This document shows, piece after piece, positions 6,780 through 8,618 of a stretch of DNA of 8,618 nt. Where the stretch lies: positions 1 through 8,618 of the forward strand of contig JADHTD010000105.1 in the NCBI GenBank assembly GCA_016776525.1, written 5' to 3'. The position numbers and the translations under genes are program-made. The notes beneath the pieces are model-generated. The model was not told the DNA's origin. It ran no database searches and worked only from the letters and a program-made list of their open reading frames with translations. Every line of letters begins with the position of its first letter. The first letter of the stretch is position 1. This DNA comes from Rhodospirillales bacterium. Lineage in GTDB: Bacteria; Pseudomonadota; Alphaproteobacteria; Rhodospirillales; JADHTD01.

Positions 6780-7910
6780 TTAAATCCGAATCAACGAAAT
6801 CTGGTTGCCGGGATGACGTTCCAACCGACCGGCTAATTCCAATTCCAGCAGGACGACGGCAACCACAGCCGGGGAGAATTGGCCAATGCGGATGATTTCG
6901 TCAACACTTACTGGACTCGGACCCAAACTTTCTTCGATGCGGGAACGGACATTTTGGAGCTCTTTTTCGTTGGGGAGAGGGGAATTTTCTTCTTTAAAAT
7001 CAATACCTTGAGGTTCCTCCAGGGAGGCCCCCAACATGCCATTTAAAAAATTTACGATATCGGCGGCGGATTCCGTCACCGTCGCACCTTGGCGGATTAA
7101 ATCGATGGTTCCACCGGCCCGGGGGTCGAGGGGCGATCCGGGAACTGAGAAAACTTCGCGGCCTTGTTCGAGGGCGAAATTTGCGGTGATCAGGGAACCC
7201 GACCGGCGCGCCGCTTCAACGACGACCACACCCCTTGAGATTCCGGATATCAGGCGATTGCGGCGGGGGAAATGACGGGCCTGCGGTTTGGTGCCAACGG
7301 CAATCTCGCTGACCAGGGCCCCTTGTTCCTGGATGGCTTGGTAAAGCTTTTCGTTCTCCTTCGGATAGACAACATCGACGCCGCCGGCCAGCACACCGAT
7401 GGTGCCGCTTGCCAAGGCTCCTTCATGGGCGCCGGCATCGATGCCCCGGGCCATACCCGAGACGACGAGGACACCGGCCTGACCAAGATCCTCGGCGATC
7501 TTCCTGGCAAAACGGATGCCGTTGACCGAGGCATTGCGGGCGCCGACGATGGCAATGGCTTTTTTCGCTAACAGGTGGGTATGGCCGAGGACGGTGATCA
7601 GGGGCGGCGGGTCTTCGATGCGGGCCAGCAGCGGGGGATAGTCCGCTTCGCCCCAGGCGATCAGCTGAATGCCAAGGTCCTGCAACGATTGCATTTCCTG
7701 TTCGGCATCGGCTTTCGAGGCGATTTTGATACGCCCGCTTTTGCCGCCGCGCCGGGCCAGGTCCGGCAGCGCCTTGAGGGCATTGCTGACAGTGCCGAAC
7801 CGTTCGAGGAGTTTGAAAAAGGTGATGGGGCCGACATTCTCGCTACGGATCAGGCGCAGCCAGGATAGTTTTTCGGATAGCGAGAGTATTTTCTTTTTGT
7901 TTTCAATCAT
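6780..7910 (-). CDS. dprA: DNA-processing protein DprA
   Basis: DprA (Smf) binds incoming single-stranded DNA during natural transformation, protects it and loads RecA; it is also widespread in species not known to be competent. Seen, numbering from ATG 7910 (376 aa): an N-terminal helical part with WLRLIRSENVGPITFFKLL (17-35). A Rossmann-like core follows with IVGARNAS (121-128), VSGMARGID (150-158), FPRRNRLISGIS (214-225) and GSLITA (238-243), all DprA signatures. A C-terminal winged helix covers about 330-376. The open frame extends to a TTG at 7949, adding 13 residues that do not resemble the family N-terminus. ATG 7910 puts the start at the usual distance from WLRLIR, though neither start has a strong Shine-Dalgarno. 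It follows plsY by 83 bases and precedes topA by 22. Some stretches near both ends of the gene look more AT-rich than neighbouring genes. Function is confident; actual competence is not implied. Confidence 0.95.
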   Translation of the reverse strand: MIENKKKILSLSEKLSWLRLIRSENVGPITFFKLLERFGTVSNALKALPDLARRGGKSGRIKIASKADAEQEMQSLQDLGIQLIAWGEADYPPLLARIEDPPPLITVLGHTHLLAKKAIAIVGARNASVNGIRFARKIAEDLGQAGVLVVSGMARGIDAGAHEGALASGTIGVLAGGVDVVYPKENEKLYQAIQEQGALVSEIAVGTKPQARHFPRRNRLISGISRGVVVVEAARRSGSLITANFALEQGREVFSVPGSPLDPRAGGTIDLIRQGATVTESAADIVNFLNGMLGASLEEPQGIDFKEENSPLPNEKELQNVRSRIEESLGPSPVSVDEIIRIGQFSPAVVAVVLLELELAGRLERHPGNQISLIRI

Positions 7911-7957
7911 GACGGGAGCAAGAGTGCTTGGACACAGCCTTCGGGTCAAGTGAAATT

Positions 7958-7969
7958 CCCGTGAACGGG
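7958..7969. repeat. Short hairpin in the plsY-dprA spacer
   Basis: CCCGT and ACGGG flank a two-base centre (in practice four pairs with a four-base loop). It lies between the plsY stop and either dprA start. No T-run follows on the minus strand, so it is not a terminator. It would sit just upstream of the alternative TTG start. It may be meaningless. Confidence 0.2.
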
Positions 7970-7993
7970 CATTGGTCGCCGGTTACGGGAGGC

Positions 7994-8602
7994 TTAAGTT
8001 TTATTTTTAGCGCCGCCGATTCTCGGCTCTTCACCCTTCAACAGACGCCCGATGTTGGCGTGGTGGCGGAAGACGCAGAGCAATCCAAGGGCGCCGGCCA
8101 ACGCCGTCTGGTGCGGGCCGTCCAGGAAATAGGCATAGGCCGGGGCGGCGATGAGGGCGACCAGCGCCGCCAGCGATGAAATCCGGAACAGGGCCGTGGT
8201 GACCAGCCAGGTGGCACAGGCCAGCAGGCCGACCGGCCAGCTGGCCGCCAACAGGGTACCCAGCGTCGTCGCCACCCCTTTGCCGCCCTTGAATTTCAGC
8301 CAGACCGGGAAATTGTGACCGAGGACGGCGGCCAGTCCGGCCAGTAGGGCCGGGTCTTCGCCCCAGACAGCGGCGATCAGCACCGCCGCCGCTCCCTTGC
8401 CGCCGTCGAGCAGCAGGGTGAAAGCGGCCAGGCCCTTGTTGCCGGTGCGCAAGACATTGGTGGCGCCGATATTGCCGGAACCGATTTGGCGGACATCGCC
8501 AATACCGGCCAGCTTGGTCAGCACCAGGCCGAAGGGTATGGAGCCCAGGACATAGCCAACGACGGCGGCTTGCAGGAACCAGATCGCGGATCCGTCATTC
8601 AT
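7994..8602 (-). CDS. plsY: Acyl-phosphate:glycerol-3-phosphate acyltransferase PlsY
   Basis: Inner-membrane enzyme that moves the acyl group from acyl-phosphate (made by PlsX) to position 1 of glycerol-3-phosphate, giving lysophosphatidic acid, the first step of phospholipid synthesis. Seen in 202 aa, the normal length: several hydrophobic membrane segments (about 7-30, 57-78, 84-98, 110-138, 142-160, 166-178). The conserved PlsY loops are present: GSIPFG (20-25), GSGNIGATNVLR (41-52), DGGKGAAA (66-73), GHNFPVWLKFKGGKGVAT (95-112) and a C-terminal HANIGRLLKGEE (181-192). The ATG at 8602 fits the family start, but there is no evident Shine-Dalgarno. A TGA sits three bases upstream, so translation may be coupled to a preceding gene. 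It is the first complete gene of the probable plsY-dprA-topA unit. Confidence 0.97.
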   Translation of the reverse strand: MNDGSAIWFLQAAVVGYVLGSIPFGLVLTKLAGIGDVRQIGSGNIGATNVLRTGNKGLAAFTLLLDGGKGAAAVLIAAVWGEDPALLAGLAAVLGHNFPVWLKFKGGKGVATTLGTLLAASWPVGLLACATWLVTTALFRISSLAALVALIAAPAYAYFLDGPHQTALAGALGLLCVFRHHANIGRLLKGEEPRIGGAKNKT

Positions 8603-8605
8603 ATA

Positions 8606-8618
8606 TCAGGAGTCCAGT
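8606..8618 (-). other. Possible last codons of an upstream gene
   Basis: In one minus-strand frame the final bases read Leu-Asp-Ser-stop (TGA at 8608-8606), three bases before the plsY ATG. Such tight spacing would suit translational coupling. In many alphaproteobacteria pyrC precedes plsY, but four codons cannot identify a gene and the frame may be accidental. Confidence 0.25.

Noticed and set aside
4517..6895. Plus-strand open frame of 792 codons opposite topA and the end of dprA
   Set aside because: Fully explained as the antisense shadow of topA. The product is a compositionally biased Gly/Val/Asp/Gln-rich string without motifs.

Overview
The window is a compact run of housekeeping genes, all transcribed leftward on the minus strand. 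Reading in transcription order from the right edge it holds plsY (glycerol-3-phosphate acyltransferase), dprA (DNA-processing/transformation protein), topA (DNA topoisomerase I), a 266-base structured spacer, rnr (ribonuclease R) and a lipoprotein-type S41 (C-terminal-processing) peptidase that runs off the left edge. Protein features (plsY-dprA-topA-rnr order, GC-rich coding sequence with GC-rich third positions, a TopA with a single zinc-binding Cys cluster and a Lys/Ala tail) fit an alphaproteobacterium, with Rhodospirillales-like relatives most likely. That lineage is inferred from recalled family sequences, not from a search.

Layout: bases 1-1519 encode a Ser/Lys-dyad protease exported to the envelope, open to the window edge. 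Bases 1590-3842 (or 3851) encode RNase R. Bases 3852-4117 form the only sizeable spacer. It carries an inverted repeat, a short ORF of 43 codons behind a strong Shine-Dalgarno, a likely Rho-independent terminator inside that ORF, a short palindrome, and a hairpin touching the rnr start. Bases 4118-6757 encode topoisomerase I; 6780-7910 encode DprA; 7994-8602 encode PlsY. The last 16 bases could hold the final codons of another minus-strand gene (pyrC often sits there in alphaproteobacteria, but this cannot be seen).

The genes do not form one pathway. PlsY starts phospholipid synthesis at the inner membrane, DprA loads RecA on incoming single-stranded DNA, TopA relaxes negative supercoils, RNase R degrades structured RNA, and the S41 protease trims envelope proteins. 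plsY, dprA and topA are close enough to be co-transcribed. The terminator-like hairpin after topA suggests that rnr is at least partly a separate unit, perhaps fed by regulated read-through.

No mobile element, CRISPR array, rRNA, tRNA or defence system was found. The long plus-strand open frames opposite rnr and topA are shadows of GC-rich coding sequence. The most interesting part is the topA-rnr spacer; everything else is ordinary core genome.
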